Positions 9,696 through 18,105 of a stretch of 64,000 bases of DNA are shown here, in pieces. The DNA lies in NCBI GenBank assembly GCA_013002285.1, contig JABDKJ010000018.1, positions 1-64,000 on the forward strand. The letters run 5' to 3'. This DNA comes from Flavobacteriales bacterium. GTDB lineage: Bacteria; Bacteroidota; Bacteroidia; Flavobacteriales; JABDKJ01. The notes under the pieces are model-generated. The model ran no database searches. It saw only the letters and a list, made by a program, of their open reading frames with translations, and was not told the DNA's origin. Position 1 is the stretch's first letter, and each line of letters starts with the position of its first letter. The position numbers and the translations under genes were made by a program.

Positions 9696-11065
9696 CAGTA
9701 AAGTAAGAATGAAATGTAGAAATAAATGATCAAGCCAAAAATGTCATTCATTGTAGTAATGAAAGGACCGGTCGCTAAAGCTGGATCTATTTTGACTTTG
9801 TCTAAAACTAGTGGCACAAAGGTTCCAAAGAGCCCAGCAAAAATGATCACTATGAATAAAGAAATACTAACGGTATATGAAAGCGCATAGCCGTTGCCAT
9901 CTCTACTAATGAACATAGTGATCGCGAAAAGGATCAAAGAAAGAATGATCCCATTGACGATGGCGACAAAAAATTCTTTTGTCAAACGTGAAAAGATCGT
10001 ACCAGTGAAAATGCTTTGGTTTGCAAGTCCTTGAACCACTATAGCTGAAGATTGTACGCCAACATTTCCGGCCATTGCCGCGATCAATGGGATGAAGAGA
10101 GCAAGCTCTGTATATTTAGATAATTGTCCTTCAAATCTGCCTATTACCTGGGCCACTAAAACTCCTCCAAGTAGACCTATCAAAAGCCAGGGAAATCGCG
10201 CCCGGGTCAATAACCAAACCGAATCATCAGACTCTACGCTTTCAGAAATTCCACTTGCTAATTGATAGTCTTTTTCAGCTTCTTCCTGCAGTACATCTAC
10301 TACATCATCTATGGTAATTCGCCCAAGTAATTCTCCTGTTGTAGAAACTACAGGAAGAACGACCAAGTCATATTTTTTCATGATCTGGGCTACTTCTTCA
10401 TTGTCTACTTCAGGTGTTACAGAAATGAGTTCTTCCTTAATGTAAAGGTTCTCTATGGTAGATTTCACAGATGTAGAAGAAAACAAGAGCCGTTTTAGTG
10501 AAAGCCTTCCGATAAGCTTGTTCTTGTCATCGACAACGTAGATCGTATAGATCTGGTCGATCTCTCCTGCTTGCTTTCGCATCTCTCGGATTCCTTTGGA
10601 TACAGTCCAATTGGCATTGACCTTAACTAGCTCTTTTGCCATAAGTCCACCAGCCGAATCCTCATCATAAGTAAGCAATTGAACAATGTCACTCGCTTGT
10701 TCTTCATCTTCAAGTAACGAAATGATCTCTTCTTGTTTCTCCTCTGTCATTTCACCAAGGACATCGGCTGCGTCATCTGACTCTATCTGGTCTATCAGTT
10801 GCTCTGCGATCTCTTTGCTTGACAGGTCTTCTAGGAATTTTTCGCGAGTGTCTTCATCGATCTCTAGAAGAACATCAGGAGCAATGTCTTTATCTACAAA
10901 ACCATAGATATAGGCAGCCTGCTCCATATTGACTATGTCCAACACTTCTGCAATATCTGCAGGATGCAATAAGGCAAGCGTTTCATTGAGCCAAGATCCA
11001 TTTTCACGTTCTACGGCATATTTGAAATTGTCTATGAGTTCTTTTCCTAGTTCTAGGCGCTGCAT
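9695..11065 (-). CDS. mgtE: Magnesium transporter MgtE
   Basis: MgtE is an inner-membrane Mg2+ channel gated by cytoplasmic Mg2+. The 456-residue protein shows the standard order: an N-terminal superhelical MgtE_N domain (about 1-130, rich in acidic residues, 'LLHPADIAEVLD'), a pair of CBS domains (about 130-260, 'DSAGGLMAKELVKVN' and 'ITIDDVVDVLQEEAEKD'), and five C-terminal membrane helices carrying the conserved 'PLIAAMAGNVGVQSSAIVV' and 'PLVLDKVKIDPALATGP' segments that form the pore. It sits between the sulfatase gene upstream and the dehydrogenase gene downstream on the same strand; the latter overlaps it by one base. Confidence 0.96.
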   Translation of the reverse strand: MQRLELGKELIDNFKYAVERENGSWLNETLALLHPADIAEVLDIVNMEQAAYIYGFVDKDIAPDVLLEIDEDTREKFLEDLSSKEIAEQLIDQIESDDAADVLGEMTEEKQEEIISLLEDEEQASDIVQLLTYDEDSAGGLMAKELVKVNANWTVSKGIREMRKQAGEIDQIYTIYVVDDKNKLIGRLSLKRLLFSSTSVKSTIENLYIKEELISVTPEVDNEEVAQIMKKYDLVVLPVVSTTGELLGRITIDDVVDVLQEEAEKDYQLASGISESVESDDSVWLLTRARFPWLLIGLLGGVLVAQVIGRFEGQLSKYTELALFIPLIAAMAGNVGVQSSAIVVQGLANQSIFTGTIFSRLTKEFFVAIVNGIILSLILFAITMFISRDGNGYALSYTVSISLFIVIIFAGLFGTFVPLVLDKVKIDPALATGPFITTMNDIFGLIIYFYISFLLY

Positions 11066-11130
11066 GTTAAAAAACTTGCAGCGAATTTAGGTTAAAATGT
11101 CTTAGGAAATGCTTTAGTGGAATTCTTGAC

Positions 11131-13767
11131 CTACAGTCTTATAAACGTCTTCATTACGGAGGTTTTCTCTCCTATAAAAGAAAAGAAATAAGTTCCCTTT
11201 GAAAGATCGCCTATTTCCATAGTGTAATTTTCAGAATTTGGTTCTAATTGGATTGTCTTTACCAGGCGATCGTCTGAGCTGTAAACCCTAACCAGGGTAA
11301 TATTCTTGTACGATAGTTCTAAACTATTTTCATTTGAAGGGTTTGGATATATAGAGATCCGATGAGCATTATCGACCTCATTCATTCCAATGGGTGAAGG
11401 GATAGTAAAATATTGAAACCCTGATAAAGGCGTTGCAACAATTGGGTCTGTGCTGCAACCACACCTCACTCTCCACCTATACTCTATGTCATACTCAAAG
11501 ATGCCACCATTTTGTAAGGGCACGTTTATTGGGTAGTCATTTGTTTCAAAGGGTGGGGTGGCTGAAAGGATAGTGCCTTCGGGAATGAGATCCGCAAAAT
11601 TATCGCCCATAGGAGCACTAGCTTCATTCCTTCTGATCTCACATTTATTTGATAAAGGCACAGGTTCCCAACCGAATTTCACTGAATTGATCATAATATC
11701 AGTCGTCAAATTTGTGACCACTTCTTCAAAATCATTTTGCTGGCAGGCGGATTGATCCTCTAGCCTAAAGTCATCTAGTTCATAAACTCCTAAGTCTGGG
11801 AAAACAACTCTTAGAACACCTTTTCTTTTTGTGGTTTCAAGGTCATAAGTAAATGTGTGTTGATACTCTTCCCAATTTGTGCTCAATTCAAAAGTTTCGT
11901 CTGAGAAAAAAGCAAGAGGAATGGTATCTTCCAGATATCCCATTCTAATGGATAAATTTGCGTTTCCTGAATCTATCTTGGCATTGAATTTCAGGTCATA
12001 AGTATGACCGTTCTTCAAATGAAGGCTGTGATCCTGTATGTAATCAAAATCTTGTTCAATTCGTTCGATGACGGCATGTTTATCGCTAATGTTACTGTCA
12101 TCAATGTAAACAGAATTTGGTCCTGTAATAGATTGGATCGCCCACCCGCTAAAGTCATGTTCAAAACCACCATATATGAGGTCATTTGTTGGGTCCAGAT
12201 ATAATGCTGTAGTTTGAGTGAGATCTTCAAGAGCACTCCTCAATATCTGTTTTTCGGACTGGTATGTTGGTTGATAAGCTTGATTTACCCTTTCTTCAGG
12301 GTCCATTATTAGATCAAAGAATTCTTCTTCACCACTATTAAAAAGATTAAAACGAAATGTTCCATTATATATAGAATAGTGTTGATGGTCATTATTCGCA
12401 GGTGTTCCATAAGGTATCTCTTCTCTTGTAGTGATCTCTTGAATAACGAAATTGTTGCCATTCCATGTACCTGAGCCACTATCGACAAGTGGTAAGACAG
12501 AATTCCCGTCTAGACCATCAGAGACCTGGTCCAATGCAATATGCTCAATGGTAGGATATAGATCGATCAGGCTCACGGGTTCATTTACAACCTGGTTTTG
12601 GGGTATATCAGGTCCATATATCATCAGGGGTATTTTTGTTGAAGGGCTCCTCAGTCCATTTTTGTTAGTTATCCTGGCGTATTCTCCTAAGTTTATACCA
12701 TGGTCACTTGTGAAGATCAAGACAGTATTATCGGCATAGTCACTTGAATCAAGAGCTGCCATGACCTCGCCTATTTGTTGATCTAGAAAGGATATTGATG
12801 CATAATATGCTAACACAAATTTCTTCAACCACAATTGACCCGTTGCTTGCCCTACAGATGCTGCTTCGAGAACGGTATAAACAGGTTCGCCTGCCGACCC
12901 CCAACTATTGTGAAAAGAAGTTGTTGCAGAACCTAAGATCTCTTCTTCTATATGTTCCGGAATTTCAATATCATTGATATCATAGAGATCGAAATATTCC
13001 TGAGGTGCGTAAAAAGGCAAATGAGGTCTGTAGTACCCTAAAGCCATAAAGAATGGATCACTTTGAACTTGACCTAATTCTTCAAGGGCAACTTGGGTTA
13101 CCAACTCATCAGGCAATGGTTCGAGGATAGAATCACCTTCTATTTCAAATTCTCCAGTGTTATCAACTATCCAAAAAAGAGAGTCTTGTGCAGGAAACTC
13201 AACGATCGGTCCGGCAGATACATAAGGTGGGAATCCTCCATCCGGATTATCAGGGTGTATAACAGTTTGAGTTCCATTGGTAATGAATGGCCCGTGATTC
13301 CATTTAGTATAATTATCAATTGCAGAATTGTATATACTGTCAGGTCCTTCATGAAAGATCTTGCCAGCTGAGATCGTGCGATATCCGTTAGTTTTTAAAT
13401 GGCCAAAAATGGAACTGTCTGGGACCAGTTCGGCAAAGTCATACCAAAGATTGAAATTTTGTTTAAATCCAAAATATCCAGAAGTATGCCCGTATTTGCC
13501 ACTTAAGAAACTTGCTCTTGAAGGAGCGCATATTGGAAGGTTTGCATGCGCATCTGAGAACCATGAACTCTTTTCCTGCAAGGCCGCAATGTTAGGTGCT
13601 ATAACTGGACAGTCAGGAGAATTAAAATCATAATATCTTAAGTCATCACTGACGATCAAGATCACATTTTGGTCTTGGCTAAAAGAAGGTTTGGTAAGTA
13701 ATAATGATGCACACAAAGGCAACAACAATATGATGCTTTTCAATGTTTTTGCGCTATTATTATTCAT
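11131..13767 (-). CDS. Secreted sulfatase (iduronate-2-sulfatase-like) with T9SS sorting domain
   Basis: This 878-residue exported type I sulfatase hydrolyses sulfate esters, probably of a polysaccharide. After a signal peptide (about 1-30) come the metal-binding 'VSDDLRYYDF' (Asp41, Asp42) and the active-site motif C-A-P-S-R at residues 80-84 ('CAPSRASFLSGK'), whose Cys is matured to formylglycine. The second metal site is in 'IFTSDHGINLGEYA'. The arrangement resembles iduronate-2-sulfatase-type enzymes. From about residue 520 onward there is a carbohydrate-binding-like beta-sandwich, then 'ISIYPNPSNENSLELSY' starts a T9SS type A C-terminal domain. No formylglycine-generating enzyme, SusCD pair or glycoside hydrolase is adjacent, so it is an isolated sulfatase rather than part of a polysaccharide utilization locus in this window. 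Confidence 0.92.
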   Translation of the reverse strand: MNNNSAKTLKSIILLLPLCASLLLTKPSFSQDQNVILIVSDDLRYYDFNSPDCPVIAPNIAALQEKSSWFSDAHANLPICAPSRASFLSGKYGHTSGYFGFKQNFNLWYDFAELVPDSSIFGHLKTNGYRTISAGKIFHEGPDSIYNSAIDNYTKWNHGPFITNGTQTVIHPDNPDGGFPPYVSAGPIVEFPAQDSLFWIVDNTGEFEIEGDSILEPLPDELVTQVALEELGQVQSDPFFMALGYYRPHLPFYAPQEYFDLYDINDIEIPEHIEEEILGSATTSFHNSWGSAGEPVYTVLEAASVGQATGQLWLKKFVLAYYASISFLDQQIGEVMAALDSSDYADNTVLIFTSDHGINLGEYARITNKNGLRSPSTKIPLMIYGPDIPQNQVVNEPVSLIDLYPTIEHIALDQVSDGLDGNSVLPLVDSGSGTWNGNNFVIQEITTREEIPYGTPANNDHQHYSIYNGTFRFNLFNSGEEEFFDLIMDPEERVNQAYQPTYQSEKQILRSALEDLTQTTALYLDPTNDLIYGGFEHDFSGWAIQSITGPNSVYIDDSNISDKHAVIERIEQDFDYIQDHSLHLKNGHTYDLKFNAKIDSGNANLSIRMGYLEDTIPLAFFSDETFELSTNWEEYQHTFTYDLETTKRKGVLRVVFPDLGVYELDDFRLEDQSACQQNDFEEVVTNLTTDIMINSVKFGWEPVPLSNKCEIRRNEASAPMGDNFADLIPEGTILSATPPFETNDYPINVPLQNGGIFEYDIEYRWRVRCGCSTDPIVATPLSGFQYFTIPSPIGMNEVDNAHRISIYPNPSNENSLELSYKNITLVRVYSSDDRLVKTIQLEPNSENYTMEIGDLSKGTYFFSFIGEKTSVMKTFIRL

Positions 13768-13868
13768 GCCCGGTTTTTATAAAGCTTAAATTACTGCTTT
13801 CTTAGCACATTGTCCAGTGAAAATAGATTGTCACTAACGATATTCTAGAATTATATAAATGCAGTGAT

Positions 13869-15269
13869 CTAGTCTTGATCATCCCCTATCATCTTCTTAG
13901 GATCTACCCACTCGTCATATTCAGCTTCGGTCAGGTATCCTAAAGAAAGAGCCGCAGCTTTCAAGGTAGTTCCTTCCAGGTGCGCTTTCCCAGCGATCTC
14001 TGCTGCTTTGTAGTATCCTATCTTTGTATTCAGTGCCGTTACCAACATCAGTGAATTGTTTAGTAACTCCGTTATCTTCTCTTGGTTTGGTTCAATACCT
14101 TGAGCACAATGTTTGTCGAAACTCACAGATGCATCTGCGATCAAATTGGCAGAAGAAAGTAGATTGGCGATCATTACAGGTTTAAAAACATTCAATTCGT
14201 AATGTCCTTGGGCGCCCGCCACGGAAACAGCAGTGTCGTTCCCTATCACTTGAGCACAAACCATGGTAAGTGCTTCGCATTGTGTTGGGTTTACTTTCCC
14301 TGGCATTATAGAAGAACCAGGCTCATTAGCAGGAATAATGATCTCTCCGATCCCAGAACGTGGTCCACTCGCCATCATTCGAATGTCATTTGCTATCTTA
14401 TTTAAAGAAACTGCAACCTGCTTTAGTGCTCCATGACTTTCTACGATCGCATCATGAGCGGCCAGTGCTTCAAATTTGTTTTCAGCTGTTACAAACGGGT
14501 GACCTGTGAATTCAGCGATATACTTGGCAACCAATTTAGAATACCCTTTAGGTGTATTTATTCCCGTGCCTACTGCTGTTCCTCCGAGTGCGACCTCAGA
14601 AAGGTGAGAAAGAGTATTTTTCAAAGCTTTTATGCCATGATCCAACTGAGAAACATAACCCGAAAACTCTTGTCCTAGGGTTAAAGGCGTTGCATCCATT
14701 AGATGGGTTCTACCGATCTTCACTACATCTTTGAATTCTCCTACCTTTTTTTCAAAGGTTGCTTTAAGTGCTTCTAGCGCAGGAATAGTTTTTTCAACGA
14801 TCACTTTATATGCAGAGATATGCATGGCAGTAGGAAATGTGTCATTTGACGATTGAGACTTGTTTGCGTCATCATTTGGATGGACCGGACGCTCGCCTTC
14901 ACCAAGTTTCCCCCCAGCAATTACATGTGCTCTGTTGGCGATCACCTCGTTTACATTCATATTGCTCTGAGTGCCAGATCCAGTTTGCCAGATGACTAAA
15001 GGAAATTGATCATCTAGTTTTCCCTCTAAGATCTCTTCACATACAGAAGCTATAAGGTCTCGTTTCGCACTGTCCAAAACACCCAATTCACAATTGGTGT
15101 AAGCTGCTGACTTTTTTAAGTATGCAAAACCATGTATCACTTCCAAAGGCATAGAAGCAGCTGGCCCTATCTTGAAATTATTCCGTGATCTTTCAGTTTG
15201 GGCACCCCAATATTTATCTGCTGGTACCTTTACTTTCCCTATAGTATCTTTTTCAATTCTGTGATCCAT
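13869..15269 (-). CDS. fumC: Class II fumarate hydratase
   Basis: FumC interconverts fumarate and L-malate in the TCA cycle as a cytoplasmic homotetramer without an iron-sulfur cluster. The superfamily signature '[16 protein letters not shown]' is intact, as are '[19 protein letters not shown]' and '[20 protein letters not shown]'. I chose the ATG at 15269 ([11 protein letters not shown]...), because homologues start at this M-x-x-R-I-E-x-D-T motif; an in-frame ATG six codons earlier (15287) is also possible. The gene is the last of the probable RDD-recX-prfB-arsC-fumC operon, about 32 bases after the arsC-like gene. No terminator with a T tract is obvious in the 100 bases that follow. Confidence 0.96.
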   Translation of the reverse strand: MDHRIEKDTIGKVKVPADKYWGAQTERSRNNFKIGPAASMPLEVIHGFAYLKKSAAYTNCELGVLDSAKRDLIASVCEEILEGKLDDQFPLVIWQTGSGTQSNMNVNEVIANRAHVIAGGKLGEGERPVHPNDDANKSQSSNDTFPTAMHISAYKVIVEKTIPALEALKATFEKKVGEFKDVVKIGRTHLMDATPLTLGQEFSGYVSQLDHGIKALKNTLSHLSEVALGGTAVGTGINTPKGYSKLVAKYIAEFTGHPFVTAENKFEALAAHDAIVESHGALKQVAVSLNKIANDIRMMASGPRSGIGEIIIPANEPGSSIMPGKVNPTQCEALTMVCAQVIGNDTAVSVAGAQGHYELNVFKPVMIANLLSSANLIADASVSFDKHCAQGIEPNQEKITELLNNSLMLVTALNTKIGYYKAAEIAGKAHLEGTTLKAAALSLGYLTEAEYDEWVDPKKMIGDDQD

Positions 15270-15301
15270 TTCTTTTTCTAATTCCATTCGTCAGAAATAT
15301 T

Positions 15302-15640
15302 TTATATCAATTCCAAGACATTTTCTGGAGGCCTTCCGATGACTGCTTTGTTTCCTCTCACTACTATAGGCCTTTCGATCAATTTTGGGTTTTCAGTTAG
15401 TATGATGATCCATTCATCATCAGTAAATTCTTTATTTTTGAATTTCTCTTTGTAAAGGACTTCATTCTTTCTAATGATGTCCTTTACATTTACGTTCAAT
15501 TTATGAAGTAAATTCTCGATCTCTTCTTTAGTAGGAGGTGTTTTTAGGTACTCCACTATTTCTACCTTTTTTCCATTTACTTCAATTATGCCGAGTGTTT
15601 CGCGGCTTTTTCTGCACCTTGGATTGTGATATATTTTCAT
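15302..15640 (-). CDS. ArsC/Spx family reductase (arsenate reductase-like, glutaredoxin-dependent)
   Basis: The 112-residue protein has a thioredoxin-like fold of the ArsC family. The N-terminus 'MKIYHNPRCRKSRETLGII' carries the family's reactive cysteine at residue 9 in the C-x-x-S arrangement, and the C-terminal part has 'LIERPIVVRGNKAVIGRPP', which matches the Arg-bearing 'RPIV...RP' motif of E. coli ArsC. That supports glutaredoxin-coupled arsenate reductase activity. There is no arsR, arsB or acr3 nearby, so a general redox role (as in YffB-like relatives) is equally plausible. It starts 2 bases after the prfB stop and is followed by fumC, so it is translationally coupled inside a housekeeping operon. 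Confidence 0.85.
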   Translation of the reverse strand: MKIYHNPRCRKSRETLGIIEVNGKKVEIVEYLKTPPTKEEIENLLHKLNVNVKDIIRKNEVLYKEKFKNKEFTDDEWIIILTENPKLIERPIVVRGNKAVIGRPPENVLELI

Positions 15641-15642
15641 TT

Positions 15643-16744
15643 TTATGTTGTAGTTATCGACCTACCATGTTTCATTAAATAAGACCTCAAGAAACCATCT
15701 ATATCACCATTCATGACGGCATCCACATTTGAAGTTTCGTGCTGTGTTCTGTTGTCTTTTACCATTTTATAAGGTTGCATTACATACGAACGTATCTGCG
15801 ATCCCCACTCGATCTTTTTCTTGCCCGCTTCGATCTCAGCTCTCGCTTCGTTCTTCTTCGCTATTTCAAATTCATAGAGCTGCGATTTTAACAATTGCAT
15901 TGCCCTGGCCTTATTGTCCAATTGACTTCTTGATTCTGAGTTTTCAATAATAATTCCGCTTGGTTTATGCTTCAGCCTTACAGCAGATTCTATTTTGTTC
16001 ACACTTTGTCCTCCTGCTCCAGAAGCTCTGAACGTATCCCACTCAATGTCTGAAGGGTCTACTTTAATTTCGATGCTGTCATCCACTAAAGGATAGACAT
16101 AGACCGAAACAAAAGAAGTATGCCTTTTGGCATTGCTGTCAAAAGGAGATATCCTTACTAATCTGTGTACTCCATTTTCTCCTTTTAAATAACCAAAGGC
16201 AAATTCTCCACTTATCTCTATTGTAACAGTTTTGACACCAGCAACATCACCGTCAAGATATTCAATGGTTTTTACTTTGAAACCATTTTTCTCTGCCCAC
16301 ATCTGGTACATTCTCAAGAGCATGCTCGCCCAATCGCAGCTCTCTGTTCCTCCTGCTCCGGCTGTGATCTGCAATACTGCATCAAGACTGTCTTCTTCAG
16401 AAGACATCATATTCTTGAATTCCAGATCTTCTATGCTCGCATTCAATTTATTGTAAAGGGAATCTATCTCTTCTTCGCTAGCCTCTCCTTCCTTATGGAA
16501 TTCCATAAGAACTGTGAGATCGTCCAATAGTGTGCTGGCATCATTGAATGAATTAGTCCAAAATTTTAGATTTCTGATCCTTTTTAAGATGACCTCAGCT
16601 TTTTTGGGTTCATTCCAAAAATCTGGGTCCGTAGTATGTTTTTCTTCCTCGTTTATACGTTCTATCTTGGCATCTATGTCAAAGATACCCCCTCAACGCA
16701 TCCAGGCGATCCTTAGTTTTTCCTAAAGTTTCAGTTTTGATCAT
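15643..16744 (-). CDS. prfB: Peptide chain release factor 2 (programmed +1 frameshift)
   Basis: RF2 recognises UGA and UAA and triggers peptidyl-tRNA hydrolysis on the ribosome. The gene is in two frames. From the ATG at 16744 a 21-codon leader ORF ([20 protein letters not shown]...) ends in an in-frame TGA at 16681-16679; a +1 shift by skipping T16681 joins it to the long frame ([20 protein letters not shown]...), which runs unbroken to the stop at 15643. The product is 366 residues, the normal RF2 length. The SPF-type class-2 recognition region and the catalytic G-G-Q motif ('[19 protein letters not shown]') are present. A reading of the long frame alone (15643-16527) would miss the first ~72 residues. 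recX lies upstream and the arsC-like gene 2 bases downstream. Confidence 0.96.
16678..16693 (-). promoter_or_regulatory. prfB programmed +1 frameshift site
   Basis: The minus strand reads AGGGGGTATCTTTGAC. This is the conserved RF2 recoding element: an internal Shine-Dalgarno-like AGGGGG, a 3-base spacer, the slippery CTT codon, and the in-frame TGA followed by C (a weak stop context). When RF2 is scarce, termination at TGA is slow and the tRNA slips from CUU to UUU, giving full-length RF2, so the protein controls its own synthesis. Confidence 0.96.
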
Positions 16745-16809
16745 TGCGCGAAATTAAGGCTTCTGAAATTAAAAAGTGTAGTATTTTGAACTCTTCTTTT
16801 CGAGTGTGT

Positions 16810-17295
16810 TCAAGACCGAACAGATCTCGGTTCGGCTTCCTGTTGTAGTGAGTATAAAATGTCTAATACTAAAGTTGAGGAATACCCTTTTTGGAACATT
16901 GAACGTAATACTTTTTGCCTTAGCAAATGATCTATCTTCTTGGAGGATACTTTTCTTTCTATGAGTTGCCTGGCCTTGTCTAGGTATTCTTCTTCATCTA
17001 TCGAGGAGATCGCTTCTTCTATGAGATATTCTGGCAATTTTTTTGAGTGTAATGCTGACTTTATCTTTATCTTTCCCCATCCTTTTATTCGAAATTTCCC
17101 GCTTGCAAAAGATCTGGCGAAGATCTTGTCATTAAAATATTCACCTTCCATTAACCATTGAATGACAATGCTTCGATGAGGTTCCTCAGCATCTAGCTCA
17201 TTAAGTTTTTGCTCTATCTCAGATGAGCACCTGTCTCTGTAATTGCAGAAACGAGCCAATTTATCAAAGAGTATTTGCTCTGGTTTTTGGGTCAT
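16810..17295 (-). CDS. recX: Regulatory protein RecX
   Basis: RecX binds RecA filaments and usually limits recombinase activity. The 161-residue, largely helical and charged protein shows the repeated three-helix pattern of the family, for example 'RDRCSSEIEQKLNEL', 'YFNDKIFARSFASGKFRIKGWGKIKIKSAL' (split across two helices) and 'LRQKVLRSMFQKGYSSTLVLDIL'. The conserved F-A-x-x-F/S...G-x-x-K-I-x-x-x-L segment is present. Its start codon overlaps the stop of the upstream RDD gene by 4 bases (ATGA), so the two are translationally coupled; prfB follows 65 bases downstream. recA is not in this window. Confidence 0.88.
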   Translation of the reverse strand: MTQKPEQILFDKLARFCNYRDRCSSEIEQKLNELDAEEPHRSIVIQWLMEGEYFNDKIFARSFASGKFRIKGWGKIKIKSALHSKKLPEYLIEEAISSIDEEEYLDKARQLIERKVSSKKIDHLLRQKVLRSMFQKGYSSTLVLDILYSLQQEAEPRSVRS

Positions 17296-18017
17296 CTGGT
17301 AAGGACAATGTAGTCTTTCAAAAGTGTTTTCAGAAAGTCGAATTTGTTTGCAGTGTCACATTTAATGCCCGTTTTTTCTTCTATGGTCAAGAGCGTTTTT
17401 TTCAAAACTTCAAAGTGCGCTTTATTGGAGTACTTCACGCACCTTTCCAACACGTTTTTAACGATGAGCATGTCTTTGTCGTTCAATAAAGTGATACGAA
17501 GATGTTTAGGCTTGTATTTATCAATGGTGTCAATGCTGAGTAATTGATTCAATGATAAATGCATCTTCGGGTCTAATCGCACAACTGCTGTATTGGAGAC
17601 CATGCCCCCAATGCGCTGCGCTTTATCCGTTGTAGTTACCAATACACCGGCTATAGCTCCGGCAGACCCGTATATATCGACACATCTAAATGCCCATCTT
17701 GTAATGAAATCGATCGCTTTTGGTTTTTTACCTGTGATCTTTACGGTCTTAGTATTCAAAGCGATCTTTCCAAGGGTTTGCCCTCCAGATAGAATTTCGA
17801 AAACCGGTGTGTAAAAGAGGATGATAATAGTAGAAACGAATTGAGGAAGAAATCCACCCAGAGTAACTCCGGAAAATGATAGTATCAAAGTGATCACAAC
17901 TATTCCTACAACCATTGTCAAAACATCTAGAAGATAAGCCAACACTCTGTCTTTTAAAGCAGCAAGCTCATACTCTATCTTAACATTTTGAGTTGTATCT
18001 ATAGATATTTTCTTCAT
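17292..18017 (-). CDS. RDD family membrane protein
   Basis: The 241-residue protein has an N-terminal RDD domain: 'AALKDRVLAYLLDVLTMVVGI' carries the R-D pair in the first membrane helix, the second helix follows ('FVSTIIILFYTPVFEIL'), and 'GGQTLGKIALNTKTVKITGKK' is the conserved loop. A third hydrophobic stretch spans about 105-135. The C-terminal ~100 residues are soluble and helical. RDD proteins have no firmly established general function; some are linked to ion exchange. In Bacteroidota they commonly sit beside SpoIIM/DUF4129/DUF4350 genes, and here the divergent neighbour is exactly such a set. A 7-bp inverted repeat lies 14 bases upstream of the ATG. Confidence 0.88.
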   Translation of the reverse strand: MKKISIDTTQNVKIEYELAALKDRVLAYLLDVLTMVVGIVVITLILSFSGVTLGGFLPQFVSTIIILFYTPVFEILSGGQTLGKIALNTKTVKITGKKPKAIDFITRWAFRCVDIYGSAGAIAGVLVTTTDKAQRIGGMVSNTAVVRLDPKMHLSLNQLLSIDTIDKYKPKHLRITLLNDKDMLIVKNVLERCVKYSNKAHFEVLKKTLLTIEEKTGIKCDTANKFDFLKTLLKDYIVLTR

Positions 18018-18030
18018 TTAATAATATAGA

Positions 18031-18053
18031 GGATGCACTTTGTGCCTGCATCC
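18031..18053. promoter_or_regulatory. Inverted repeat in the RDD / SpoIIM divergent intergenic region
   Basis: GGATGCA (18031-18037) and TGCATCC (18047-18053) are perfect inverted repeats around a 9-base centre (CTTTGTGCC). The repeat sits 14 bases upstream of the RDD start codon and 52 bases upstream of the proposed CTG start of the SpoIIM-like gene. It may be an operator for the divergent pair or a hairpin in the RDD leader; nothing more can be said from sequence. Confidence 0.4.
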
Positions 18054-18105
18054 CAATAATACGACAAATTCGTATATATTTAGGAACTCTCAAAAAACTG
18101 AATAA

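Noticed and set aside
13768..13868. Possible terminator (AGTGA...TCACT) between fumC and the sulfatase
   Set aside because: The stem is five pairs with no T tract, and the region may instead hold the sulfatase promoter, which I could not find.
15643..16527. prfB as a 5'-truncated pseudogene
   Set aside because: The missing N-terminal codons are present upstream in another frame and are joined by a conserved recoding site, so this is regulated, not broken.
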